Source of the DNA: Stenotrophomonas bentonitica
Lineage (GTDB): Bacteria; Pseudomonadota; Gammaproteobacteria; Xanthomonadales; Xanthomonadaceae
Reading direction: 5' to 3'
DNA: 64,000 bases
Assembly: GCF_002887735.1 (NCBI RefSeq)
Contig: NZ_PKQP01000003.1
Coordinates: forward strand, 1 to 64,000
Shown: positions 1 to 8,200 of the stretch, piece by piece
Position numbering within the stretch: position 1 is the first letter of the stretch
Layout of the letters: every line of letters starts with the position of its first letter
The notes under the pieces: generated by a model
Told to the model about the DNA's origin: nothing
The model's input: only the letters and a program-made list of their open reading frames with translations
Database searches by the model: none
Made by a program: the position numbers and the translations under genes

Positions 1-725
1 GCGCGAAAGTGGAGCTTGACTCGCTGATACAGCTTATCTTCCGATTGATCACGCTTTTCAACCGCTGCTGGAATCTTCCGTGACGTCTCAGGCGACATTA
101 CCTCGATGTCACCATCTGCCGACATTAAATCCAATCCCACTCCCTGAGTACGCGCCGGAGTAAGCATGTCGACGCCAGCTTTGGCGGCAGCGATCTTTTG
201 CTGATTCGTCATTGACTTTTCAAGCGCCTCAGCGAATTTCTCAGGGCTCTTTTCATACGCCTCAGCGCCAATGGTGACGATGACGTTGTTGTCACCATTG
301 ACAGTGACCAGCCCGCCAACGGGAGCTGCCGGCGTCGAATCCTTCTGATAATAGGCAATACCCACAACAGCGATTCCGACAAGGAGCGAGCCTGCTACCC
401 AGCCTTTCACCACCGTCTCTCCCTTATCGTTCTTGGACACAAACTTGGCTCGAATCGAGCCGATGAACTTGTCGAAGTGCTTCTTACTGCCAAAGACCAA
501 ACTGACGACCGTTTCTTCAATCAACGATCCCTCTTCCACAGACGCAACGGTGAGCTCAGCTCGCTTGACCGTGGCACCGGTCAGTACACGAATCGCCTTG
601 GGAAAGCGCGTTGTGACCAATCGTTCCATGCCGCGCAAAGAAGCGACAACGTCGTCAACGCTGACAGGCGCGGCCGTGTTGAACCGAATCTTATTTTCCA
701 GATATACAACATATTCCTGCGCCAT
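1..725 (-). CDS. Single-pass membrane protein of unknown function, cut by window edge
   Basis: Reading leftward from an ATG at 723-725 the frame stays open for 241 codons to base 1, so the C-terminus lies outside the window. Residues 1-105 are soluble and charged. Residues about 108-126 (GWVAGSLLVGIAVVGIAYY) form one strong membrane segment. A polar region follows, with VNGDNNVIVTIG near 142 and a Lys/Glu-rich helix near 155-185. Codon use is more AT-rich than in the structural genes to the right, as expected for a recently acquired accessory gene. I recognise no family. It could be a prophage accessory gene or the first chromosomal gene beyond the phage; its strand matches the neighbouring phage genes. 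Confidence 0.65.
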   Translation of the reverse strand, partial: MAQEYVVYLENKIRFNTAAPVSVDDVVASLRGMERLVTTRFPKAIRVLTGATVKRAELTVASVEEGSLIEETVVSLVFGSKKHFDKFIGSIRAKFVSKNDKGETVVKGWVAGSLLVGIAVVGIAYYQKDSTPAAPVGGLVTVNGDNNVIVTIGAEAYEKSPEKFAEALEKSMTNQQKIAAAKAGVDMLTPARTQGVGLDLMSADGDIEVMSPETSRKIPAAVEKRDQSEDKLYQRVKLHFR

Positions 726-870
726 CCCTGCCCTGCCACGTTCAATAGGAAAGCGGCAGTCTAGCTGAACCAGTTGTGAGTAGGCGAGCCAAACCGAGGT
801 TTAATGGCTGGCCCACTAGCCTCCATCAATGAATCACCCTTGCCTTGGAACCAGCTTCGGGGTCAGTTGT

Positions 871-1083
871 TCAGGCTGCCTGAGAGTCGTCGAAGGGTTG
901 CAGCCGGTTGGCGATACCGTCAAACCGCGCGGCCTCTGCCCGCAGCCGGGCCGCCCCGCGCCGGCGTGTCGCCTTCGCCCGCCAGTCGCCACTGTGATTG
1001 CTGTCCAGATCGTCGGCCTGCTGCCATAGCGATGCCGCCTTCGCGCGCGCCCAGCGCGCCTTTCCCATGCTCTTCTGATCCAT
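871..1083 (-). CDS. Small basic hypothetical protein (70 aa)
   Basis: Seventy codons from ATG 1083 (MDQKSMGKARWARAK...) to the stop at 871. The product is rich in Arg and Ala and looks like one long amphipathic helix. I prefer this start to a longer reading frame from 1188 because the upstream residues look like out-of-frame GC-rich translation. The ribosome-binding site is weak, so an ATG at 1068 is also possible. It is co-oriented with the genes at 1145 and 1520. Function unknown. Confidence 0.4.
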   Translation of the reverse strand: MDQKSMGKARWARAKAASLWQQADDLDSNHSGDWRAKATRRRGAARLRAEAARFDGIANRLQPFDDSQAA

Positions 1084-1144
1084 GCAGCTACTGTCGCCGC
1101 CGGCGGTCGCACGCGCCGATACGGAGGCAACGCCGGCTGACTGC

Positions 1145-1447
1145 CTACCAGGTACGGTTCTTTCGCTGGGCAGCGCGGGCCACTTCACGCTGATCGATCT
1201 CCAAGCGAAGCCGCTGCTGATGCCTGACCGCCCACAGCTCCGACCCGATTACGCCCTGCTCGTAGCTGGTGCATAGCCGGCGTCCGCGGTGCTGATCGTC
1301 AAGATGACGGTCCACCTCGACCCACCAGATCTTATCGTCCACCCGCTGCGACAGGCGCAGCACCTCTGTCATGCCGCAGTAGATGGCATCCGGGAGTTCA
1401 TCAGGGCGGCTGGCGACCGAGCGCCAGCGGAAGTCGGGAGGAAGCAT
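1145..1447 (-). CDS. Hypothetical phage protein (100 aa)
   Basis: One hundred codons on the minus strand, just downstream of the terminator that follows the antirepressor gene. The composition is balanced (YCGMTEVLRLSQRVDDKIWW, then a His/Asp-rich stretch), with Trp, Cys and acidic residues that antisense GC-rich frames rarely give. No signal peptide, membrane segment or known motif is visible. No clear Shine-Dalgarno precedes the ATG. Function unknown. Confidence 0.45.
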   Translation of the reverse strand: MLPPDFRWRSVASRPDELPDAIYCGMTEVLRLSQRVDDKIWWVEVDRHLDDQHRGRRLCTSYEQGVIGSELWAVRHQQRLRLEIDQREVARAAQRKNRTW

Positions 1448-1491
1448 GGCCGCAGGATATGACCGACCGGTCGCAGGTATTGATACAACGG

Positions 1492-1514
1492 AAAAGCCCC
1501 GCCGAAGCGGGGCT
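1492..1514 (-). terminator. Intrinsic terminator after the antirepressor gene
   Basis: On the minus strand, AGCCCCGC pairs with GCGGGGCT across a TTCG tetraloop and is followed by TTTT (bases 1492-1495). It starts 6 bp beyond the stop codon of the antirepressor gene at 1520. The same C(UUCG)G hairpin type recurs near 18,335 and 19,400. Confidence 0.8.
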
Positions 1515-1519
1515 CTGGA

Positions 1520-2389
1520 TCAGGCGGCCCTGGAGGCACCTAGGCCAACGAGGTCGAGAAGTTCGACGAACCGATGCTGGTAGTAATGAGGCTGTGTCTG
1601 TCGAGGGCTTTCGGGCGAAGTGACATTCTTCCCGAATCGACCGCCCGCGGCCGTAATCGACCAGAACTTCTTTGTACCCGTCCGGGTGGAGGAGCGGGAT
1701 ACGTGCTCAAGGATGCCTGCCGCCTCGAGCATCTTGTTGACCCGCTGGGCGCTCATGCCGATCTTGAAGTCCTCGAGCAACCGGGTCAGCGGGAAGGTCA
1801 CGTCGCTGCTCGTGGCATCGGAGCCGTTCGATGCGTCCACCGCATACTGCGGCAGAAGGTCTTGATGGCCAACCTTGCTGCCTAGCCGCTGGTACATGCC
1901 CAATGTGACAGAGGGGGCAAGCCTAAGCGCGCGAGCTGCTGATTCAATCAGCGCACATCCGTCACCGACGAGGCCAAGGGGCTGTGGTTGCTGGTAGCCC
2001 CCAGTCTTTCGAATGCTCGGCAAGACCTCTTCAAAGATCCAGCGCTCGAAACGCTCTGCATCCGGCAGTCGGCTATTAGCTACCAGACGGAAAAGATCTG
2101 GCTCGCTGATGATCCGGGCCTCCTGGATTCGGCCCAAACCATCGACGATGGGGTGGCGTTTCACCACCCCACGGCAGTGCTGCTTCATCGCATTGGTGGG
2201 ATCGGCATATCCGAGCGCTTCAGCGACGTCCTTCCCCACAAACCACGGGGCGCCGCCGATTTCCACAGCACGGACGCTGATGGACTCGAAGCGGAACGGA
2301 AGCACCGGCGTGCCCGGGTGATTTTTTGCCGAATTCGGCACAACAGGGATAGCCGCCAAGGCGGACGGGTTGTTAGTAAGGCTACTCAT
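1520..2389 (-). CDS. BRO-N domain phage antirepressor
   Basis: A 289-residue protein. Residues about 35-130 match the BRO-N domain: VRAVEIGGAPWFVGKDVAEA, then LGYADPTNAM, then RLVANSRLPDAERFERW ending in FEEVLPSIRKTGGY. In this family the domain acts in DNA binding or repressor control. The C-terminal half (about 195-285) contains LTRLLEDFKIGMSAQRVNKM, resembling the C-terminal domain of phage antirepressors. AAGGA lies 11 nt before ATG 2389. A strong promoter faces away from it at 2460-2489. By family it should inactivate the prophage repressor; that is inference. Confidence 0.85.
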   Translation of the reverse strand: MSSLTNNPSALAAIPVVPNSAKNHPGTPVLPFRFESISVRAVEIGGAPWFVGKDVAEALGYADPTNAMKQHCRGVVKRHPIVDGLGRIQEARIISEPDLFRLVANSRLPDAERFERWIFEEVLPSIRKTGGYQQPQPLGLVGDGCALIESAARALRLAPSVTLGMYQRLGSKVGHQDLLPQYAVDASNGSDATSSDVTFPLTRLLEDFKIGMSAQRVNKMLEAAGILEHVSRSSTRTGTKKFWSITAAGGRFGKNVTSPESPRQTQPHYYQHRFVELLDLVGLGASRAA

Positions 2390-2459
2390 ATCAACGAAAT
2401 CCTTATGAAATCATGGGTTTAGTTAAAAATGAGCGGCGCGCTACACTGGCGTATACCCA

Positions 2460-2489
2460 TTGACATAACCGTCAACAGAGTTCTACTAT
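2460..2489 (+). promoter_or_regulatory. Strong sigma-70 promoter with dyad over the -35
   Basis: TTGACA (2460-2465), an 18-bp spacer and TACTAT (2484-2489) form a near-consensus promoter on the plus strand. Bases 2460-2475 also form an inverted repeat, TTGAC-N6-GTCAA, which places a second TTGAC on the minus strand and could be a repressor operator. There is no protein gene downstream on this strand; the transcript would run into the terminator at 2564-2600. Confidence 0.65.
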
Positions 2490-2495
2490 TTTTCC

Positions 2496-2600
2496 TGTCC
2501 GGGGGTGGAAGCCCGGGCAAGACGCCAAGCTCAGCTTGCCGCGTTAAAGGGGAAAAAAACTTCAGGCCCGTCTGATTAAGCCCAGGCGGGCCTTTTCTTT
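2496..2600 (+). ncRNA. Candidate small RNA (about 105 nt) divergent from antirepressor gene
   Basis: The predicted transcript starts about 7 nt after the -10 hexamer and ends at an intrinsic terminator. It can form a first hairpin (CCGGG/CCCGG, about 2499-2518), a second short one (CAAGC/GCTTG around 2526-2538) and an A/G-rich single-stranded stretch (about 2543-2560, including seven A) before the terminator stem. No convincing reading frame with a ribosome-binding site is present. CGCCAAG at 2523-2529 could pair with codons 10-12 of the antirepressor mRNA, but seven bases is weak evidence. Phages with ant genes often control them by RNA (for example P22 sar, P1 c4). Confidence 0.5.
2564..2600. 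terminator. Bidirectional intrinsic terminator
   Basis: AGGCCCGTCTG (2564-2574) pairs with CAGGCGGGCCT (2583-2593) with one G-T pair and an 8-nt loop. On the plus strand TTTCTTT follows. On the minus strand GAAG and then seven T follow (2553-2559). It would end the small-RNA candidate from the left and the genes at 2949-3989 from the right. The rest of 2390-2948 carries no gene I can support. Confidence 0.75.
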
Positions 2601-2948
2601 GCCGGCGGAAAATGCTTCCGTGCCGACAAATCGAAGATAGTGAGGCTCTTGGGGGGCGTCAACGGCATTTGTAGTGAATTTCCCCAAACCCTTGCGGCGC
2701 AAGGACCCGTCAAGACAGGCGACCTTCAAACGGCCCGGACCTGTCGAAAACAATTGCGCAGTCAAGTGAAAGTGTGCTGCGAATTTGCAAACAGTCAGGG
2801 GAGCGGCAGTCGCCCTTGGCCAGCTGGGTGCAGACCATGCGAAGGCCCGGAGCACAGGCAGGGGATGGTTAGGCGCGGGCCGAGTCGACCGGACCCCGAT
2901 CAGACGCGGCGGTCCGTCAGGGCCGCCCGAAGGCACCGACTAGGCCTG

Positions 2949-3563
2949 TCAGATGGTGCCGAGATCCCGCACGAGCGCCTCACCTCGCTGCAGGAAGGCC
3001 GCGATGAGCCGCCCGCCGGCGACGTGCCGCCCCTCCTCTTCATTCACATAAGCGGCCTGCCGGCTCCCAGCGGCGAGGATCGCGTCGGGATGGAAGCTAT
3101 CGGGGAGATCCCGCAACGGCTGACCTGGCGCAGCTATCCCGCCGACCAGCGCGGCGATATGGGTGGGCTGCTCAACAACTGACTTCGCGTAGGCGGTGCC
3201 GACGATGCGGCTTTGGGCCTTGGACCAGCCCACCACAACAATCTCCGCCTGCAACTGAGCCAAGTCCATATTGGCGTCCTGGGCCGCCTGGACGTATTTT
3301 GGCCAGAGCTGGTCCATGACGGGTCCGACCTCTCGCATGATCTGTTCAATGCTGAAGGCCTTCCGAAAACTCGCCTCAAGACACAGTTGATAGATGCGGA
3401 GGAAGAACTGCCCGGATCCCCGCCCAGCAACGACGATGTTGTGCTGGGGGATCAGCAGCAGCTTGGCACCCTCTGAGATCTCCCCGCTGACCGCGTCTTG
3501 AGCAAGGGTATCGACGGCCACGAATGCTCGCTCCGGCGTCATCAGGACATTGAGGATGCTCAT
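2949..3563 (-). CDS. Hypothetical protein with Ntn-hydrolase-like N-terminus
   Basis: 204 residues from ATG 3563. The N-terminus (PERAFVAVDTLAQDAVSGE, then GAKLLLIPQHNIVVAGRGSG) has the alternating-strand look and the D-T-x-A-x-D pattern of proteasome-like/Ntn-hydrolase folds, but no processing site is obvious, so this is only a fold guess. The middle is helical. The end (LAAGSRQAAYVNEEEGRHVAGG) could be a second sheet. No signal peptide. The ribosome-binding site is weak. It is followed by the bidirectional terminator at 2564. Probably a phage accessory gene. Confidence 0.6.
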   Translation of the reverse strand: MSILNVLMTPERAFVAVDTLAQDAVSGEISEGAKLLLIPQHNIVVAGRGSGQFFLRIYQLCLEASFRKAFSIEQIMREVGPVMDQLWPKYVQAAQDANMDLAQLQAEIVVVGWSKAQSRIVGTAYAKSVVEQPTHIAALVGGIAAPGQPLRDLPDSFHPDAILAAGSRQAAYVNEEEGRHVAGGRLIAAFLQRGEALVRDLGTI

Positions 3564-3635
3564 GGGTGGCCGTAAGGAATAGGTCTCGCAACTATGACCT
3601 GCGGCCGGCAGAACTGTCCAACTGGGCTGCCGAGC

Positions 3636-3989
3636 TCAGGCCGTGTGGAGGCGGTCGGAGGCTCGTTCGGCATGGACACGGGCCAAGCACATGCCCGGCA
3701 CCGACCAGCGGCCCTCATCATCGCGTTCCACATCCCAATCCGGGCCGGCCAGCGTTTCATCCAGTCGATGAGGCTTCCTCGCCGTCCGATAGATGGCGTC
3801 GGCAACGGCCTCCATTTCGGAGCCAAACCACCGGTAGCCATTGACGCAGATCGCCACGGGGTGATCGGAGGGATGGGGATAGCTGGGCACCAACTCCTGC
3901 AGCTGCCGCGCGGCCTCTCGGACGGTAATCTGGCGAAAATCCGGGGCGGCCGCCCAATGGTCGAGAATTCTCTCGGCGCCGGGCGTCAT
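3636..3989 (-). CDS. Hypothetical phage protein (117 aa)
   Basis: Start chosen at ATG 3989 because GAAGGAGATCGCC precedes it with ideal spacing; an upstream start at 4004 lacks this. The sequence opens MTPGAERILDHWAAAPDFRQ and contains HPVAICVNGYRWFGSEMEAV and WDVERDDEGRW, the composition of a small folded protein. No recognised domain. It lies 72 bp upstream of the gene at 2949 on the same strand, so the two may form an operon. Confidence 0.6.
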   Translation of the reverse strand: MTPGAERILDHWAAAPDFRQITVREAARQLQELVPSYPHPSDHPVAICVNGYRWFGSEMEAVADAIYRTARKPHRLDETLAGPDWDVERDDEGRWSVPGMCLARVHAERASDRLHTA

Positions 3990-4085
3990 GGCGATCTCCT
4001 TCACTGGCCGGGCATCGGATAATCACGCGGGACCGGTCAAAGTGATGCGAAAGAAGCGTCCCTGACTGGGGCACGGGATCACACA

Positions 4086-4751
4086 ATGTGCGGCCGATTC
4101 GTCCAGACCCCGATCCGAAACGCTGACACCCTGGGCTTCCCCCAGCTGGTCGGCGACCTCATGTCGATCCCTGAAAGCTACAACCTGGCGCCGACGCAGC
4201 GCGCGTCCGTGATCCTCGATCGCGGCACCGGCCTCCAGGTCACCCGCTTGGCGTGGGGCCTGCTCCCCTTCTGGGCCAAGGCCAAGAAGCTGCAGGGCTC
4301 CACGATCAATGCCCGCATCGAGACGGTGGCCACCAAGCCGGCCTTCCGGTCGGCGTTCAAGAAGCGCCGCTGCCTGATCCCCATGGCCGGCTACTACGAG
4401 TGGTCGGTCAACGCCCAAGACAAAAAGAAGGATCCGTGGTTCATCCACGCGACCGGGCCGTTGCTGGCCGCCGGGCTGTGGGAAGACACCAGCCCCCTGC
4501 TCGACCCGGACAACCTGGGCACCTTCACCGTGATCACCGGTGACAGCAGCGGAGTGTCGGCCGATATCCACGACCGCATGCCGGTGTGGTTGCAGGCCGG
4601 CCAGGCCGATGAGTGGCTGGCCGCATCGCCCGAAGATGCCATGGCGATGCTGATGGCCAGCGAGCCGCCGGCGATGGAGGCCTACCGCGTCAGTCGCGCG
4701 GTGAACACCCCACGCAACAACAGCGAGGAACTGCTAACTGCAGTCGCGTGA
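4086..4751 (+). CDS. SRAP (YedK/HMCES-type) abasic-site peptidase
   Basis: 221 residues beginning MCGRF. Removal of Met exposes Cys2, which in SRAP proteins forms a thiazolidine crosslink with abasic sites in single-stranded DNA. Other family signatures are present: YNLAPTQ, WGLLPFWAK, TINARIETVATKPAFR, RCLIPMAGYYEW (catalytic Glu) and HDRMPVWL. Length is normal. It is one of few plus-strand genes in this part of the prophage and sits beyond the tail fibre, so it is an accessory gene. It may protect replicating phage DNA. No LexA-type box is obvious upstream, and the ribosome-binding site is weak. Confidence 0.92.
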   Translation: MCGRFVQTPIRNADTLGFPQLVGDLMSIPESYNLAPTQRASVILDRGTGLQVTRLAWGLLPFWAKAKKLQGSTINARIETVATKPAFRSAFKKRRCLIPMAGYYEWSVNAQDKKKDPWFIHATGPLLAAGLWEDTSPLLDPDNLGTFTVITGDSSGVSADIHDRMPVWLQAGQADEWLAASPEDAMAMLMASEPPAMEAYRVSRAVNTPRNNSEELLTAVA

Positions 4752-4784
4752 AGGGTGCCCGGCAGTCGTAGGCTAGCCACCCTT
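4751..4784. terminator. Possible bidirectional terminator between convergent genes
   Basis: AAGGGTG (4751-4757) can pair with CACCCTT (4778-4784) around a 20-nt loop that itself contains the palindrome GGCTAGCC. It lies exactly between two convergent stop codons. There is no long T-run, so it is a weak candidate. Confidence 0.35.
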
Positions 4785-7700
4785 TCAATCCAACCAGGAT
4801 GCGAGACGGGCGCCCAGGTAGCGATGCTCTCGCGGACCCGGATGGACGTCCAGCGTAGCGGCGCTGAAATCGTTGGCCGACAGGCTCAGCGCACCAAGCA
4901 CCGCGTCGTCGTACAGCAGCTCCGTGGACACATACGCTGCCCCGCAGGCATATGCAGCCTCGCGCAACGCACGCTGGGTGTATCGCCAGTTCCCGTTGGT
5001 GTGGCTGGTGTGCAGATCGTTTGCGTTCGGGCGGAAGCACCCCATGACCAGCACCGCGGCGCCGGCCGCCTGGAATGCCTGACAGATCGCGATGACGTTG
5101 GCGCGAGTGGTGGCCTGGCCGAGCTCGTTCTGGCCGAAACCGATGATGACCAGATCGCCGGCGGTTACGTCAGCCACCGCCGCCCCCAGCCGCACGCTGT
5201 CCTGCCCCTGATACGTGGCGTTGGCAGAGGTGGTGCCGGGGATACTGCGGTTGCGCATGGTGACCGGACCACCATACCCAGCCTCCATGGCCCTGATCAG
5301 CTCCCACACCATGCCGAAGCGCGTGTGCACTGCTCCCGCGCCATCGCCGTTGTCGTACACCGGTACAGCCGCCAGAACGTCGGCTCCATACGGCGGATTC
5401 GCGAGCAGACCATTCACGTCCTTGGTCCGGTCGTGGAACTGGGTGTTGGCCGTCGACCGCACAGCAGCGAGGTTGTACGCCCCGCCCATCTGGGCGAAGT
5501 TGCTGTCTCCGTAGGGAAGAACGACCAGCCCCTGCCCCTTGCGCAGCTTGCGCAGCACCGGTCGCAGGATGCGTTGATTGCGGACAAGTTCGGCCTGCGC
5601 CTCCGCCAAGGAACGTCGCTTCACCCCCTCGGGTGCGTTATCCCAGAGCGGCACAATGATGCGCGCCTGCACATCGACCGCGAACAACGGCAGCTGCCCG
5701 ACGCCGGCGACGGGCACGAACTCGCTCGCATCGCGAACGCGCTCTTCGCCCGTGATGACGGAAACCACTCCGGTCAACGGCGTGTAGACGATCAAGTCAT
5801 AGCGCCGAGCCTTCCATGCATAACTGACCAGCACTGCACGCTCCGCCCCTGTGGTTCCCGGCAGGGAGAATGCACCTAGGGCGGGAATCGACCAATAGTC
5901 CGTCTCCGGCACCAAGCTCCCACCGCTGCCAACGTCCTTGACCGAGACCGTAGTCAACGCCGCATGCGCGACACGATCGCGCAGATAACTCCAGGTCTTT
6001 GCGGCGCCACCAGCCGGCCGAAGGGTGATGGCCTCATCAGCCACCGATCCACCGGTGAGCGGCGCAAGGGACAAGGATGCCTCGATTACACGGCTGCCAC
6101 CGCTGCGACCGGCCTTGCCCTTGACCACGATGCTGTTCCCCTGCCACTTGGCAGACGCTTCAGCAATGACGTCACCGACCCATGCCTCCTCGGTGCCGGC
6201 GCCTTGGTCAATCTGGTAGCCAGTGAGCGTGAAGTCATATGCAAACCGGTAGGTCGTTGAGCTGGCGCCGTTAGACCAAGAGGATACGGGACCGCTGCGC
6301 CAGAACTTGCGGTACTGATCGGCGACCAAGCCCGAGACACTTCGGTAGGTGATCGCGCTGAGCAGACGCGCGCCCGCAGCATCCTGCGCTTCGATCACCA
6401 GGTAGTACATCGTCGCCGCTGCGATCGCGAATCGCGGCAACGGGAAGTTCACCGGGGTCATCGACGGGGCGCCCGGGACCACGCCCAGACTGTCGACGCT
6501 GGCCTCGTAGGTTCCCACCAGTACGTCGCCGGTGAAACCCGGCGCCTGGTCCTGCCACGCTGCTCCACGCGGGCGGGAATAGAGCGACGCAACGATCTTG
6601 GCCGTACCGTTGTCGACGATAAGCGGTACGGTCGCGCCATCAACCTCTGTGCCCGCAGACACATCCAAGCCGCCCACGATTCCGATCGCCCAAGTGTAAC
6701 GACCTGTCGGGAGTGAGAATTCGTTCTCGCCGGCCAGACGCGCCACTGACTGGGGTCCGCGAGGGATCACCTGGTTGATCGCTGCCTCGAACGCTTCGAG
6801 TGCCCGGGAGCGAGCATCAAGCTCAGCCGACCGGATCAACTCGGCCGCTCCGAGGTTCCATGCGATTGCCGACCCTGCCCCCATGTTGCTCCAGAAGCCA
6901 GCACCGGGGGTCGAGCGGTAGTAGCCCATTCGACGCTGCGTGAAGCCAGTTGCGCTCTGGTACCCCATACCCATGCCAACGGAAGTGCCAGCAGCGCTCC
7001 TGGAATCGAGAGTGACGAGGTAGGTGTACCCTTCCTCGGCGATCACTACTGGGACGGGAATCCACACAAGCGCCGCAAGCCCAACGGTCAACCCAAGCTC
7101 TGCGATGGGCATCGACTTGTTGGCTACAAGAATGTCACCCGCAAGCCCCGGACCTGCGCGATCCTGCGTTGACTCTGTCAGCGATCGACGCCAAATCGAC
7201 ACTTGCAAGGTAGCCGCGTCCGCCACAACCTGAAGCTGCGCCCGCACGCCATCAAAGCTGACTCCTGCAGCAATGTCGGTCCCAACATCGAATGCCTGCG
7301 TCCAGGACGAATAGCCAATACTCGATGCCACCAGAGCCGTAGGCGTGCGCGCAACGCGTAGCTGGTACTGGCTGGAACGTACTGCGTCCGTGAGAGGGTC
7401 GATCTGTCGGATTGCTGGCAGGGATTCACGCTCCAAACCGAGCAGGTCACTGGCCTCAGCTTTGCTGGCCAGCATGTCCTCGCGGAGAAACTGCCAAGCC
7501 GAACCATCCCAACGGTACTGGCCTGCACCAACCCCAGTGGCGACGAAAGCACCCTGCCCTTCGAAGGTTCCTGCCTTCGCCTGAAGCTCGCTCAAGGTCG
7601 CCGTGTAAATTGCGTTCGTGGACTGCCCTGCCTTGAGCGCGTCGATCTCAACCTGCGCAGCCTTCGGGGTGGGCAAATCAACAATCGGAAACGCAGCGAG

Positions 7701-7805
7701 GGAATCCGATGTACGGACCACACCCACGAGAGCGTCGGCCCTTCCGGCTGGCCGCTTGGGAAGATCCGCCGCCGGAATGATCTGTCGGCCATCAATCGTC
7801 GTCAT
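4785..7805 (-). CDS. Tail fibre/spike with C-terminal SGNH (GDSL) hydrolase domain
   Basis: 1,006 residues. The N-terminus is helical and probably attaches to the tail (IDALKAGQSTNAIYTATLSE). The middle is repetitive beta-rich sequence with paired modules around residues 140-330 and 355-530 that share the pattern D-x-A-G-(T/V). The last third is an SGNH hydrolase: block I LPYGDSNFAQ near residue 765, block III IIGFGQNELG near 889, block V DVHPGPREHRYLG near 988 with the Asp-x-x-His-like pair. Such domains on tail fibres deacetylate surface polysaccharide. It is the last gene of the structural operon, so it probably sets host range. Confidence 0.88.
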   Translation of the reverse strand: MTTIDGRQIIPAADLPKRPAGRADALVGVVRTSDSLAAFPIVDLPTPKAAQVEIDALKAGQSTNAIYTATLSELQAKAGTFEGQGAFVATGVGAGQYRWDGSAWQFLREDMLASKAEASDLLGLERESLPAIRQIDPLTDAVRSSQYQLRVARTPTALVASSIGYSSWTQAFDVGTDIAAGVSFDGVRAQLQVVADAATLQVSIWRRSLTESTQDRAGPGLAGDILVANKSMPIAELGLTVGLAALVWIPVPVVIAEEGYTYLVTLDSRSAAGTSVGMGMGYQSATGFTQRRMGYYRSTPGAGFWSNMGAGSAIAWNLGAAELIRSAELDARSRALEAFEAAINQVIPRGPQSVARLAGENEFSLPTGRYTWAIGIVGGLDVSAGTEVDGATVPLIVDNGTAKIVASLYSRPRGAAWQDQAPGFTGDVLVGTYEASVDSLGVVPGAPSMTPVNFPLPRFAIAAATMYYLVIEAQDAAGARLLSAITYRSVSGLVADQYRKFWRSGPVSSWSNGASSTTYRFAYDFTLTGYQIDQGAGTEEAWVGDVIAEASAKWQGNSIVVKGKAGRSGGSRVIEASLSLAPLTGGSVADEAITLRPAGGAAKTWSYLRDRVAHAALTTVSVKDVGSGGSLVPETDYWSIPALGAFSLPGTTGAERAVLVSYAWKARRYDLIVYTPLTGVVSVITGEERVRDASEFVPVAGVGQLPLFAVDVQARIIVPLWDNAPEGVKRRSLAEAQAELVRNQRILRPVLRKLRKGQGLVVLPYGDSNFAQMGGAYNLAAVRSTANTQFHDRTKDVNGLLANPPYGADVLAAVPVYDNGDGAGAVHTRFGMVWELIRAMEAGYGGPVTMRNRSIPGTTSANATYQGQDSVRLGAAVADVTAGDLVIIGFGQNELGQATTRANVIAICQAFQAAGAAVLVMGCFRPNANDLHTSHTNGNWRYTQRALREAAYACGAAYVSTELLYDDAVLGALSLSANDFSAATLDVHPGPREHRYLGARLASWLD

Positions 7806-7813
7806 CGTCTCTC

Positions 7814-8200
7814 CTAGAGAACAGCCGAGGCATCGACGGCCCCGGTATCAATGTTGGCCAGGGCCAGTGCCTGGCGGATGCTCACGTCCAGCAGCACCTG
7901 GTCGGACCAGACCACCAGCTGCGGCGGCTCCCCGAGAAGTGCCAACAGCACGTCCCGGGCGACTTCGTCGGCCTTGGCCGGTCGGGGGTCGCTGTGCTGG
8001 AACTCGCGCTCGATGGCCTTGCCGTCCGTGCCGATCAGCGGCAGCCCGGCATCGGTGATGGCCCGGGCCCACCCACGGAACAGGATCTGCCCTCCCTGCA
8101 GCGTCCTGGTGCAGACGACCGCCACCAGGTCTCCGGTGTCCAGCTCGACCACCGTCTGACCGGACTCGGCAGCGACCCCGTCTTTCTTCACATAGCTCAT
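7814..8200 (-). CDS. Putative tail protein between J-associated protein and fibre
   Basis: 128 residues (MSYVKKDGVAAESGQTVVEL...). It contains a compact beta-rich N-terminus and a helical end. No named family recognised. Its stop is 8 bp before the fibre start and its start overlaps the stop of the upstream gene by 4 bp, so it is translated in the tail operon. The position between the tail tip and the fibre suggests an adaptor or assembly factor. Confidence 0.7.
   Translation of the reverse strand: MSYVKKDGVAAESGQTVVELDTGDLVAVVCTRTLQGGQILFRGWARAITDAGLPLIGTDGKAIEREFQHSDPRPAKADEVARDVLLALLGEPPQLVVWSDQVLLDVSIRQALALANIDTGAVDASAVL

Noticed and set aside
2562..3182. Overlapping open frames on both strands left of the gene at 2949
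   Set aside because: No ribosome-binding site, unnatural composition, and the region contains the bidirectional terminator.
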